A DNA stretch of 21,026 nucleotides from Pelomyxa schiedti (Eukaryota; Evosea; Pelobiontida; Pelomyxidae). Shown piece after piece: positions 8,582 to 19,800 of this stretch; within the stretch, counting starts at the first letter, position 1; every line of letters begins with the position of its first letter. The DNA lies in contig JAHLWZ010000463.1 of assembly GCA_020536535.1 (NCBI GenBank), forward strand, positions 1,716 to 22,741. Reading direction: 5' to 3'. Made by a program: the position numbers and the translations under genes. The notes under the pieces were generated by a model that saw only the letters and a list, made by a program, of their open reading frames with translations, ran no database searches and was not told the DNA's origin.

Positions 8582-10244
8582 ATCTAAACAAAATAGAGTA
8601 TTCCCTCGTAGAGGCACCAAAGCGTAGTGAATCGCCATGAGCCAAAGGGTAATACTCAGAAGGTACAAGGGCAGTGCCATTCAACTGTGTTCCATTAGTA
8701 CTGCCAAGGTCCACGATCGCGGGTCTATAAAAGAGGAGATCGATAAAGGCTTCCACATAGGTGATGGAAGTTACGTTGGGATTTTGTGGCCCTCTGCCGG
8801 TTCAAACTTGATTTTTGCATGAACTTTGCTGCAGCTTGGATGTGCTAATTCAATGTCACTCTGTGGTATCGCGTTAATTGCGGAATTGAATTTATGGGAG
8901 TGGAACCTCCGGGTCCCGCCCAAATTTAAAAACTTTGGTGGGGTCAAGGTATGTCTGTGCTGGAAGGTGTTAGTATAAAAGGAATGAAAAAGAAGGCATA
9001 AAACCGATGGTTGCTCCATCTTTAGTGATGACCAGGAACCAGCCTCTGTTGCCGTTGTGTTCATCATCTGGGTCCTCCTTCCCAGCTCTGCGTAATTCCT
9101 TTCTGCGTTCCATTTCTTCCTTATCGTGCTTTATTCTTTCTTCTCTAGCACTAGCCTCTCGGGCTTCTTGTTGTTTTCGAATACGCTCCGCTTCATGCAG
9201 CACTTTCTATAAGAGACTATAAGTACTGGTAAGTGCCTTATCTTTGGCTTTGTGATTTAGTTGTTTGGTTCGGATCGCCTTACATCTTTTTCTCTATCAA
9301 GAATGGTTTCCAGCATTATGTCCTTGTATGAGCGTGTGTCTTCCACAGGCCGTGCTGGTGCTGGTGGCACTGGAGCCGGTTCTGCTTTCTGTAGTTAAAA
9401 CAGAGAGTAAATGGTAAATTGAATGTAGAGAGGGGCAAACATCATGGCGTTGTCTGCCCTTTTTAGGAGCTGTGGCAACTGGTTCCGGTTCATTTGGATC
9501 CTTTTTGAGATACAAAGTGAATGGATCCTTTTTAGGGGGAGACATCTTGCGTTTCCTCCACTGGGCTCGGTATTCGCCCTCTCTTTCTGCAATGGTTGGC
9601 CTCTTTGGTACCTGGGAGGAACAAGAAGGTAACAGTTATCACATGCAGTTTAGGACATACAACTGTTTCAGCATCAGCACCAGGTATCTCTCTGAAGAAT
9701 TGAGATGGAGCAGTATATGACGGCAAAGCAGCCTTATCTCTCTTCCTGGATACAGAGTTTTAAGTGTATTGATAATGATGGATTTAATAGTTATAAACTA
9801 GAGCAAGTATAGGAGCCCAGAAGAAAATGAAATAGTGGGCAGGTAGTTTACGGAATGAGTGGGTCTGGATCCTCCTCGTCGTCAGCAGTGCTAATTGATA
9901 GGTTTATTTTGTCAGTGTCTTCTGCCTCGTACAGAAAAGAATCATATCCCTTCCCATCCCCAATTCCAAACCCAACCTGAAAATTGCATTTAAAAAATGT
10001 TACCTTTACCACCTGAAAATAAACAAACAAAAAAATAAATCTAGAAATAACGAAATAAAGACACCAACAACAACAACGGGACGCGCACCAGGCCGAGTTC
10101 GCGTTTTTTCCTCTGGTCCTGCAGTTGCTTAATTTCTGCGGCACACGACTCGGAATCTAACGCCGCCACCCCACTCGACGTCGCGCTCGTAGTGGTGCTC
10201 GTGTTCGTGCTCGAACTTACGCCCCCGCCCCCTGGTCGAGACAT
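8580..10244 (-). CDS. SF3B1 N-terminus-like region fused to an FHA domain
   Basis: Nine exons: 10244-10089, 9976-9852, 9745-9661, 9611-9441, 9388-9284, 9206-9005, 8959-8907, 8860-8775 and 8724-8580, with all phases consistent, giving 375 residues. Residues about 35-215 follow the N-terminus of splicing factor SF3B1 in order: a helical AEIKQLQDQRKK, a Gly/Tyr segment then an acidic stretch, PTIAEREGEYRAQWRKRKMS followed by a DPF, and RSYKDIM (198-204). Residues 215-260 are a charged helix, probably a coiled coil. Residues 270-375 are a complete FHA domain: FGR (294-296), PSCSKVHA (307-314), DLGSTNGT (333-340) and FGASTREY (363-370). The phosphothreonine-binding Arg, Ser, His and Asn are kept. 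The FGASTREY end resembles NIPP1, and the PSCSK element also fits SNIP1/Pml1. The HEAT repeats of SF3B1 are absent. A nuclear, splicing-linked role is inferred. Intron 6 has a perfect TACTAAC branch site. Intron 1 has a second in-frame acceptor that would add 12 residues. Confidence 0.8.
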
Positions 10245-10303
10245 TTTAATTGTTTGTTGTGTAGCCCGAAAAATCTGGCTGCACACTCAAAGTAATACAT
10301 GAA
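10245..10303. promoter_or_regulatory. 59-bp divergent promoter gap with minimal uORF
   Basis: Only 59 bases separate the start codons of the FHA gene (-) and the ankyrin-like gene (+). It is AT-rich with no evident TATA box. At its right edge an ATG at 10299 reads ATG AAA TGA and overlaps the ATG at 10304. The 5' UTRs must be very short, or the ankyrin-like gene starts further in (10391). Confidence 0.45.
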
Positions 10304-12801
10304 ATGAGGGTTCTCACCTGGAGAACCACGTCTCTGGGCACAGAGGAAGGCTGGGTGTTCAAAGAAGAAAGACCCCGGGATCACAAGAAGATGAAGTTCG
10401 CGGAACGTCCGAGTGACGTTGTACCTACGCCCACAATGCAGTCTTGCAAGGCTACAACTTCGACGTTGAAGGAATCAGCGCTGGCGATGCCGATGCATGC
10501 GGCTACGACGCCGGCGGCCTCGAGGGGATCGCCGTGCACGGCGCTCTCGTCGCGGGCGTCGTGGGTGCTGCAGGTGTCGCGGGCCGTGTGGGAGCTCGTG
10601 GTGGTGCCGCTGGTCGTCGCCCCGCGCGTCGCCCGCGGCGTGTGCCTCACCTCCCGCAAGAGCACGTGGCTCGCCGGCCTCGCCGACGCCCTGTTCCCCC
10701 TCGTCCCCAGGGTCTGCCGCGCCATCCTCCTCGCCACTGCTTGCGACGGCGACTGCGACGACGACGGATGCGGGGGGAGCGGGCGCGCGAGGGGGGATAA
10801 TGGGACCGGGCGCCGCCGAGGGGGTTGTGGCCACGGCGACGGGGTGATGGCGGATCTGGCTTGCTGCTGGACGTCGCACACGTCGAGGTATTATGGGTTG
10901 GAGTGCGCGGCGAGGGCTGGGAGCGTGAGGTGCGCGGAGTGGATTGTGGGGAAAATGGTGCGTCCCACAATGAGGAACAACAGGAAGGAATGCATTTCTG
11001 TGCTGAAGGGCCTGTGTGCCGGTAAGTATTACTCACTTATTCAATTCCATTCCGTTATGCTGTATCAGAATATATTGAATAAAAAATAAACTTTCAATAG
11101 AATTGTATGAAAAATTAAAATTTAACAGTCTATAAATAGGCGGGCATGTTGCCATGGCACAGGAACTTGTTGGTAGTGTTGATAGACCATGGAGGGGAGG
11201 CCTCCTAAAGTGGCCGGCAAATGACCCTGACTTGCTGGATGATATGCGGAGCGCAACTGACTCTAGTTCACACTGCAGCCTCCTGTGGAGTGCATGTGAA
11301 GGTGGCCACCTTGAGGCTGTCAAGTGGGTGATGTCAAGGTTTGGTGTTGGAAGGGAGGTGTGGGAGGTTGTGGCTCCATTCCAGGCTGCACTGAGAAAGG
11401 GCAATGTTAAAGTTGTAAAGTGGTTGGCATGCTCCACTGGTGTTGTTGGGTCTGGACAGGCAGTGTTCACCACTCCGCATCACTGTCATCCTGGTGATTT
11501 CTTGGAGGTTGTGAAGCTCTGCATGGGGTGGTTCCCTGAGCAAAAGAGAGGCACATTTGAGGAAGGGAATATGATACTGCACAGATTTATTCACTGCTGC
11601 TGCTCACAAAATGCTCCCCACATGCTTCTAGAAGGTTGCCAGTGGCTCAAGGAAACATTGTCAATTACACAAATGCGTTCCCTGGAATACATTACAAATA
11701 AAACAGCTTTTCAGTGGGCAATTGAAACCTTCTCTGTCTCACCAACACAGCAGATTCTGTGCGGCATATGTAGAAATGGTGCCGAGAAGGAGCTGGTGCA
11801 GTGGTACCTTCAGACCTTTGCACCTAGTATTGGGCCTATTGCTCCAGAGACCTTCATTGAAGCATGTGGCAAAACTACTGTGTCAGTGCTGAAGTTACTG
11901 TTACCAACAACTCCACCTCTCACAGTAGACAACCTCCAACAGGCACTTGAGAATTCCCTCAATGAGAACAGCATCATTACGGCAGCGTGGTTGGATGAGA
12001 CATTTCATGTGATGGAAAGTTTCAATGGAACCCCTACGAAGGTGAATTCAGTGTTCATTAACCTCTGCAGTCCCAGTGGTGTGAAATGGTTCCTATCTAA
12101 AGTGTCACCACACAATATTAGCGAGAAAGCAGTGAGGAATGCTGTTCATCGCAGTGTGGATTCTCTTCACTTTGCAGTGACACTGTTTCTACTCAGGACA
12201 TTCAATGTCTCAGTTACATTCCATCAAAAAGCTGCTATCAGGAGTGTTATTGAATGGGGGACCATCCAGCAAGCCAAGCAGATAATTTCACATGTTGTGT
12301 TCTCTTCACCAGAAATGGCCACGTGTTTATCACTATGTGAGTGCATGCAGTCAAGCAAAACTGTAAGGTGGTTAATTCGGCATTTCCACTTGAATGAAGA
12401 ACAAACCAAGATGAATGACAACCACCTTCTGCTCCTCCTGTTAAGGAACAACAAGAAAAAGTGTGCAGAGTGGTTAATCCACAAGTTCCACATAACATTT
12501 GATCAAGTATGTTATACTTCCAGGCACAACTTTCACTAACTCTCTCCACCCCCCTTTTTTTTTTTGATTGTTTTTGATTGCCCTCAAGTTTACCAAAATG
12601 GTTACTAAGCACCACTTGGCAACCACAGGCCTGGAAACATGGAGAATGCTACTTTGTGTGTACCCTGAAATGACCGCCGAGTTTGTCAAGACACACCTGA
12701 TGAGCTGCATTGTGGGAACACCCTTGCACAAACAACTAGCGATACGGAGATTTGGGCTCTCTCCTGATGACTGGTTGTTGTACGATTTTGATTCCCTCTA
12801 A
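10304..12801 (+). CDS. Ankyrin-like repeat protein
   Basis: Exons 10304-11021, 11140-12506 and 12589-12801 give 765 residues. Phase fixes the first acceptor at TATAAATAG|GC. An earlier acceptor at AACAG would bring a stop. The join yields CAGGHVAMAQELV, a typical ankyrin helix pair split by the intron. The N-terminal region holds a hydrophobic block (VWELVVVPLVVAPRVARGVC) followed by LFPLVPRVCRAILL and a Gly/Asp-rich stretch. From about residue 205 degenerate ankyrin-like units follow, marked by CAARAGSVRCAEWIV, CEGGHLEAVKWVM, LRKGNVKVVKWLA and, near the end, KKCAEWLIHKF. Middle units are weak. There is no enzymatic domain, so a protein-binding scaffold is inferred. The first 540 bases are strongly GC-rich and the remainder is AT-leaning. 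Alternative starts are ATG 10391 and 10436. The first intron (118 nt) contains a TATA-like TCTATAAATA just before its acceptor. Confidence 0.78.
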
Positions 12802-12934
12802 ATCAAAAAAAAAAAAACTCCAAGAAAATATTTGGAACAAATAGAAATTTGGAAAAGGTATTCACAGGGTTTTCGATTATTCAAAAACAACCTTATGTCA
12901 ATACCTTTAACTACATAAATACCTCATTGCGATG
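12802..12934. other. Convergent 3' intergenic region
   Basis: This 133-base spacer lies between the stop of the ankyrin-like gene and the stop of PDE copy A. It begins with an A12 run shortly after the ankyrin-like stop and is AT-rich. No gene is seen. Confidence 0.5.
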
Positions 12935-15900
12935 TTAGTTCCTTTGAGAAGAACTGCTGCTGCTGGGTTTCTTTGAAACGCCACGCCAGTGGTTCAGGTT
13001 ATCCCATGCCTGCGATTCCAGCATGGCAAAGTTGGGGAATAGGCCTTTCAGAGCTAGTAGAAGTGGTACTACAAACAGGGGAACGAACGAATTCTGTAGG
13101 GTATTAGTATTTTACGTTGGCACGTTTTGATTCATGTAATTTTACTTATTAACGTTTACCGGAATGTATTCCGTGAAGGATAAATTACTACGAGGGAAGG
13201 GCACAAACCTGCATTTCCAGTGCGCTTGCAGTTCCGTCCATGAACTTGGAAGTGGGAAGTCCCCTCGCTATCTCGTCGGCACCTTGTTTGCAGAACTCCT
13301 TCATGAGCCTGTTGGTCCACTCCTGGCAAACCTCCCACTCGCGGTATGCATTGCTGATATCGGCCGCTTTCAGAAGAAGCTGCAGAATCAGCATCTTCCC
13401 TTGAGGGGTATGTGCAACGAAACCGGCTTTGTCTTGGTCACCCTCGAGGGTTCCCTCAGCAGGAAGCCATGCCTTGAGTGCGTCAACCAGTTCAACGTGC
13501 TTTGCCATGTCCGTGGCACAGATCAACTTGAAAACCAAGTTATGGATTTCTATCTGCTGCTGTGCCGAAAGTCCGGAAAGTGGCATGCATTCGGGGTCAA
13601 GTAACAGGGCACTCATTGCAAAGGCAGAATGGGACCGCTCAAGTGGTGATTCCATGAAGGTTACAAAAGTCTGGTGGAGAGTGTTCTTCAGGAAAACGTT
13701 GTTGCGGCCAGGGTGCTTGTAATCGTGCGACGCGGCGGCGATCGCACACGCAAGGCGTTCCATCGGTGTGATTGTGGCCGAGAACTGTGGTGATGCTTTC
13801 TCGGCCATGGTGAGAAGTGAGTGGAATGCTTGGGTGACATCCGCCGCGTGGTATTTGTTGTGGTAGGGATTCTCGTATGGTGTTGGTGGCTCCTTGGAGA
13901 GTACTGGATGAGGGTCCGAGCAGTAGTCAAGTTCCAGTTTTCGTACCCATTGCATTAGGAGCTTATAGTTAACCTGGCTAAACTGTGATGGAATCTGCTC
14001 TTCCAAAAGGACAGAGTAAAACACGGACTGCAAAACGCAGTCTTGGCCGACGGTGTTTCCAACCTGAATTGCGGGAATGAGTGCGTGGAAAGGGCTTCTA
14101 ATTGAAGAACAACCTGGAAAACGTTGAATGCCCACGGAGTCACTGGCGCTCGTGGAAGGGACAATGCTGTTTCACGATTTCCGGTTGACCCCACTTCGAG
14201 GTCCAAAGGATAAGCAGTGGTATGGTGTTCCATTTCAATTCCACAGTCATGGACGAACTGCTTTTGATCGGAATTCAACTCTGTCATGGTCTTGACGACT
14301 AGAGGAAATTCAGTACAAGGAGGTGATTTAACTTTCGTACCTTTGAAATCCCTGTGCAAAAGGAGGTGTCTTGCATCAGCTAACAGTTTCGCATATGTCT
14401 CGGTGATCCCCTTTTCAGGGTGTTCACTCATTTCCCGAAGTGCTTCAGTGATCTGTTTAAGAAGGTAAGTGTGTTGAAAAAGCCCACAAAATATCTATAC
14501 ATCTTTCATTCCACTTGTGAGAGCATTGACCGCGGCCATATCCTTCTGCACTTGCCCAAGACTCCTCGAGTTGGACTTCATCTCATCCAACTCAGTGCTC
14601 AAGTCGGCAATTTTGGCTGTCAGACCCGCATACTTCCTCGTCAGAGCACTGTACGCTCCAATGGCTCCAGCTGCAACGACCATCGAAATTCCGAGAATCG
14701 TAGAAATGCAAATCATCAGAACCATGGCGTATCTTTCATCTTCAGTTGCCTTCTTTTCATCAACAACCGAGATGACAATCCACCTTGATCTGGGAACGTA
14801 GCCCCAAGAGATGAACCTGCTTCCCGTGGCGAACTGAATGGTTGCGATGTATGTTTCCGTGCTGTTGAAGTTGTCCAGAGTGGGCTTGATAACCTCCGCA
14901 ATGTGTTGATAACGTGAGTTGGAAAAGATGTTCCACTGTGTGAGGTTATAATTGGGTGTCTCCAGGATCTGGGTGTAGTTGAATGTTCCGTCCGGTTCTT
15001 GGTAATCTTCATCCTCTCCACTCACCCAGTCAGCTGATCCCGCCTCGGGAATCATCATCAGAGTCCCGTCGTATGAAACCAGAACAACGTAAGCGCCAGA
15101 AGAAAGCTCTTTGGTCATTTCCGCCACCTGTGTGATGATCTGTGTGACGAATGCATCCATTCCGCATTGTCCCAGCGATCCCGTGAATCCCGTATTCGGG
15201 ATTCGGGAGTCGTAGAGCGAATAATATACAGATGAGACCCATTTCTTCGATACTTGGTCAATATAAGGATCGACCCACGTGAATCCTCTTTCGTCGGCTA
15301 CTCCTTCTAGAGGCCGTTGCGTGTCCATAATCTGGACGACAAACAGAGGGAAATAAGGATAAATCATGGAGAAGCCGTTCTTTCCAATATAGTACATCTG
15401 CGAAACGACATCCACCCACGCCTCCTCGAAATTGGCCATAAGCGGTGCCATTGCACCAAGCCTCCAGAAGTATCTCTCAACGATTTCCTGCACCTGAGTT
15501 TCATTGTAGTTCTGTGCCATGAACAGAACTTCAGCCGGTCCTCCAAAAGGCGCAAGTGTTGCATAAGCCCTACACCCAGGACAGTCTGGCCGCGTGTAGT
15601 TCCTAATGAATAGGGTCAAAGGGGAAACGAAAGAAAGAAAGTACCAGTAGCCGTAAGTTGCTATTTCGGAGGCGGGAGGAATTCTTGGGGTGTCGAGGGC
15701 GTCAGCCATGGTTCGACAAAAAGCAAGTAAAGAGGGCTGCACAGTTTCGCAAAATGTTGTAATAGGACCTGTCGGCGATAGTGAATAAATGTATGCAAAG
15801 AGAAGAACAAACGGGAGAAGCGAAAAGCCGAAAAACGAAAAAAAATCAAAAAAAAAAAAAAAAAAAACACAAACGAAACGACAAAAAAGACGCAAGTCCC

Positions 15901-16249
15901 GAAACCGAAAAAAAAAAAAACAACGCATACCAGTTACGGTCGCGGTAGTCGACTCGACGTAGATCCTGGTCTGGTCCGAAATGGTGTCGACGAGATTCAC
16001 AGCGAACACGCTGACGACGACGGCGCCGGCTGCGGCCACGAGCGCGCAGCACACGAACAGCACCACGACCACCCACTCGGTCCCGCGCCACAGGCGGTGC
16101 TCGCCCTCGTCGGCGTTTCCGCCGCGGCGCCTCTTGCTGCTGTTGTTGTTGGTGTTGGTGTTGGTGGCGCCACCAGGTGGGCCCCCGAGCTTGGGAGTCC
16201 TGGAGTGTGACGCTGGCCTCGGTGTTGAGTCCCTCAGTTGGTGGTGCAT
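12935..16249 (-). CDS. Cache-sensor transmembrane cyclic-nucleotide phosphodiesterase, copy A
   Basis: Seven exons: 16249-15931, 15768-15645, 15602-14501, 14452-14341, 14298-14114, 14063-13209 and 13093-12935, giving 951 residues. After an Asn/Arg-rich cytosolic leader there is a membrane helix (about 59-84), an extracellular region of about 355 residues with N-glycosylation sequons and a Cache-like end (SRWIVISVV), a second membrane helix (about 440-466), a coiled-coil linker (470-515), then a class I PDE catalytic domain from about 615. The catalytic signature is complete: HNKYHAAD (His682, His686, Asp689), SHDYKHPG (His727, Asp728), ERSH, ATDMAKH, KAADIS (Asp849) and the purine-clamp Gln899 just before the last intron. 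It should hydrolyse cAMP and/or cGMP to the 5'-monophosphate at the membrane under control of an external ligand. Nucleotide preference cannot be read. Introns 1, 2 and 4 are multiples of three and stop-free, so the track frame runs through them. I exclude them because copy B places introns at the same points and phases. Confidence 0.88.
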
Positions 16250-16831
16250 CGTGTGTATAGAGAGGTAGTTGTAGTAGGAGTAGGAGTTAGGTGGTATAAA
16301 ACAAAACAAACAAGGTGTTGTTGGGTGTTGTTGTTGTGGTGTTTTTGTTTTATTTGTTTTGTTTTTGGTTGTGGTGGTGCGTTTTCTGTTTATGTTTATG
16401 GTGGTGCTTTCTTTTGTTTTGTGGGTGAGTTGTGTTCTTTCTTTGTGAGTTGAAAAAATTATTTTAGGCTTCGGCACTTTGTTTTGGTTGCTGGGATGTC
16501 GGTTTGTTCATGGAAACCTTCCTTATTTGGGAGTGTTGCTGCTGCGGGGTTTAGGCGCCGGTGATGTCGCTGATGCGTGATTCTGTGATCGCACCTTTTA
16601 GATGGAAAAGATCAACTCACATATCCACGGAACCTGGCACGCCGAGGTGATGAACTGTGAGAAGCATAAAGAAAAAAAAAATTTTAATTTGAACTTCAAA
16701 AAAACCAAAATGGCCAAAAAAAAACCTGTGTGAAGTGTGAGTTTGTTTGTTGTGTGAAGGTGGGTTATGCAAGGAAAAGTGTGGGAGTCACACCTTGATG
16801 CCTCAAGGTTTGTTGCGGATTTCGGGAGTCA
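16250..16831. promoter_or_regulatory. Intergenic region upstream of PDE copy A
   Basis: These 582 bases lie between the PDE A start and the PDE B stop. The half next to PDE A is a GTT/GGT-rich strand-asymmetric tract (about 16260-16440). The rest is AT-rich with A-runs near 16670-16725. An in-frame extension of PDE A to an ATG at 16477 would translate this tract into an Asn/Lys/Thr-rich leader, which I reject. No separate gene is visible. The promoter of PDE A is presumably here. Confidence 0.45.
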
Positions 16832-19800
16832 TCACACTCCCTGCTTGTTGTTGTTGTTGTTTGCATGAGTATTGGTCCCTTCATGGTCGGGGAATGTGTA
16901 ACCCCTCCAGCGGTTCAAGTTCTCCCATGCCAGTGTTTCAAGTGCCGCAAAGCTCGGGAATAGTCCTATAAGTGCCCTCAGAAGCGGAATCACAAACAGT
17001 GGAACGAAGGAATTCTGTTGTATTGTAAGAATCCGGCAATTTAGTGCAAGGACCTACCTGCATTTCCACGGCTGTTGCGGAGCCATCCATGAACTTGGAA
17101 GTGGCAAGTCCCCTTAATTTCTCGTCGGCACCTTGTTTGCAGAACTCCTTCATGAGCCTGTTGGTCCACTCCTGGCAAACTTCCCACTCGCGGTATGCAT
17201 TGCTGATATCGGCCGCTTTCAGAAGAAGCTGCAGTATCAAGAGTTTCCCTTGTGCAGTAGTTGCAACGAACCCGGCTTTGTCTTGGTCGCCCACGAGGGT
17301 TCCTTCAGCAGGAAGCCACGCCTTGAGTGCGTCAACCAGTTCAACGTGCTTTGCCATGTCCGTGGCACAGATCAGCTTGAAAACCAAGTTATGGAGTTCA
17401 AGCTTCTCAGCAGAGAGAAGGCCTTCAAACGGTACACATTCGGGATCAAGGAACAAGGCACTGAGAGCATAGGCAGAATGGGACCGCTCAAGTGGTGATT
17501 CCACGAAAGTTACGTAAGTCTGGTGGAGAGTCTCCTTCAGGAAAACGTTGTTGCGGCCAGGGTGCTTGTAATCGTGCGACGCGGCGGCGATCGCACACGC
17601 AAGGCGTTCCATCGGTGTGATTGTGGCTGAGAACCGTGGTGATGCTTTCTCGGCCATTGTGAGAAGTGAGTGGAATGCTTGTGTGACATCCGCCGCGTGG
17701 TATTTGTTGTGGTAGGAGTTCTCATATTGTGGTTCCTTGTCCGAGGAGGATGCTGGATTTGCGGCAGTCGGATCCGAGCAGTAATCAAGTTCCAGTTTGC
17801 GAATGAACTTCATCAGAAGTTGGTAATCCACCCTTGGAACTTGTGCGGGAATCTGCTGTTCCAAGAGGACAGAGTAAAACACAGACTGTAAAACGCAGTC
17901 TTGGCCGACGGTGTTTCCAACCTGTATTGGGTGAGTGCTACTGCATAGATTTAAATGAAGAACAACCTGGAAAACATTGAACGCCCACGGAGTCACTGAA
18001 GCACGCGGAAGGGATAATCCTGTTTCATTAGTACCGGCTACTACTCCTTCACAGTTGACAGGATACGCGGCCGCATTGTGTTCCATTTCAATTCCACAGT
18101 CATGAACAAATTGCTTTTGGTCCGAGTTCAACTCCGTCATGGTCTTGACGACTTGAAAAATATATCAGTGTTATTACAAGAACAAAGGGGACCTCACCTT
18201 TGAAGTCCCTGTGCAAAAGGAGGTGTCTTGCCTGCATCAATAATTTCAGGTATTCATCAGGGACTCCCCTGTCAGGGTGTTCACTGATATCCCGGAGTGC
18301 TTCAGTGATCTGTTACAGGTAAGTTTGGAAAATATGCAAGAAGTGTTTACCTCTTTCATCCCGCTGGTAAGAGCGCCAACTGCGGCCATATCTTGCTGCT
18401 CCTGTCCAAGACTCCTCGAGTTGGACTTGATCTCATCCAACTCAGTGTTCAAGTCGGCAATTTTGGCTGTCAGACCCGCATACTTCCTCGTCACTGCACT
18501 GTACGCTCCAATGGCTCCAGCTGCAACGACCATCGAAATTCCAAGAACAGTCGAAATACAGATCATCAGAACCATGGCGTGTCTCTCGTCTTCAGTTGCC
18601 TTCTCTTCATCAACAACCGAGATGACAATCCACCTTGATCTGGGAACGTAGCCCCAAGAGATGAACCTGCTTCCCGTGGCGAACTGGATGGTTGCGATGT
18701 ACGTGTCTGGGCTGTTGAAGTTGTCCAGAGTGGGCTTGATAACCTCCGCAATGTGTTGATAACGTGAGTTGGAAAAGATGTTCCACTGTGTGAGGTTGTA
18801 ATTGGGTGTCTCCAGGATCTGGGTGTAGTTGAATGTTCCGTCCGATTTCTGGTAATCTTCATCCTCTCCACTCACCCAGTCAGCTGATCCCGCCTCGGGA
18901 ATCATCATCAGAGTTCCGTCGTATGAAACCAGAACAACGTAAGCGCCAGAAGAAAGCTCTTTGGTCATTCCCGCCACCTGTGAGATGATCTGTGTGACGA
19001 ATGCGTCCATTCCGCATTTTCCCAGCGATCCTTCAAACTCATTTGGGATTCGAGAGTCATTTAAGTCCACGTAGATAGATGTAACCCACTTCTTGGTTAC
19101 TTGGTCAATATAAGGATTGACCCACGTGAATCCTCTGTCATCAGGAACTCCCAGCAGGTTAGCCTGAAAGGAAGTCATCTCTACTTTGTACAGCGGAGCA
19201 TAAGGAAATATCATAGAGAACCCGTTCTTGCCAACGTAATACATCTGTGACAACACATTCACCCAGGCGGATTCCAAGTTCTCAATCACAGGCGCCATCC
19301 CACCAAGCCTCCAGAAGTATCTCTCAACGATGTCCTGCATCTGAGAGTCATTGTAACGCTGTGCCATGAACAGAACTTCGGCCGGTCCTTCAAAACTCGA
19401 AAGTGTTGCATAGGCAGTACATCCAGCACAAGTTGACTTGGTGTAGTTCCTGTTTGAAACGTGGGTTAAAGGAAACTCCATTCAAAACCACCATAATAAT
19501 GATAAAAAAAACAATAACAGGTGATTGGAGAGGTAGAAAAAATACCAGTAACCATAAGTCGCTATTTCATCGGCGGGAGGAGTCCTAGGAGTGTCCAGCA
19601 AATCGCCAACGTCTTTGCAAAATGTGAGCACAGCCGGTTGTACAGTCTCGCAAAACGAGGTTATGGGTCCTGCACACATCGAAGCGTCATCGTCTCATCA
19701 ATTCAATAAAGTTCAGTTGAAATAACCAAAACGTGATTGCAAGAAAAAATCAAAAAACAAGCGCTAACTCCCGGCAGCTACGAAACACAAACGAAACGTC

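Noticed and set aside
10381-11036. Minus-strand and alternative-frame ORFs over the ankyrin-like exon 1
   Set aside because: Same GC-rich shadow effect. Only the frame from 10304 joins in phase to the downstream ankyrin-like exon.
14495-16477. A single 660-residue ORF starting at 16477 covering the PDE A sensor
   Set aside because: It reads through three stop-free introns and an Asn/Lys-rich leader. Copy B shows the splice sites, and the T-rich intron 1 would encode a Phe run.
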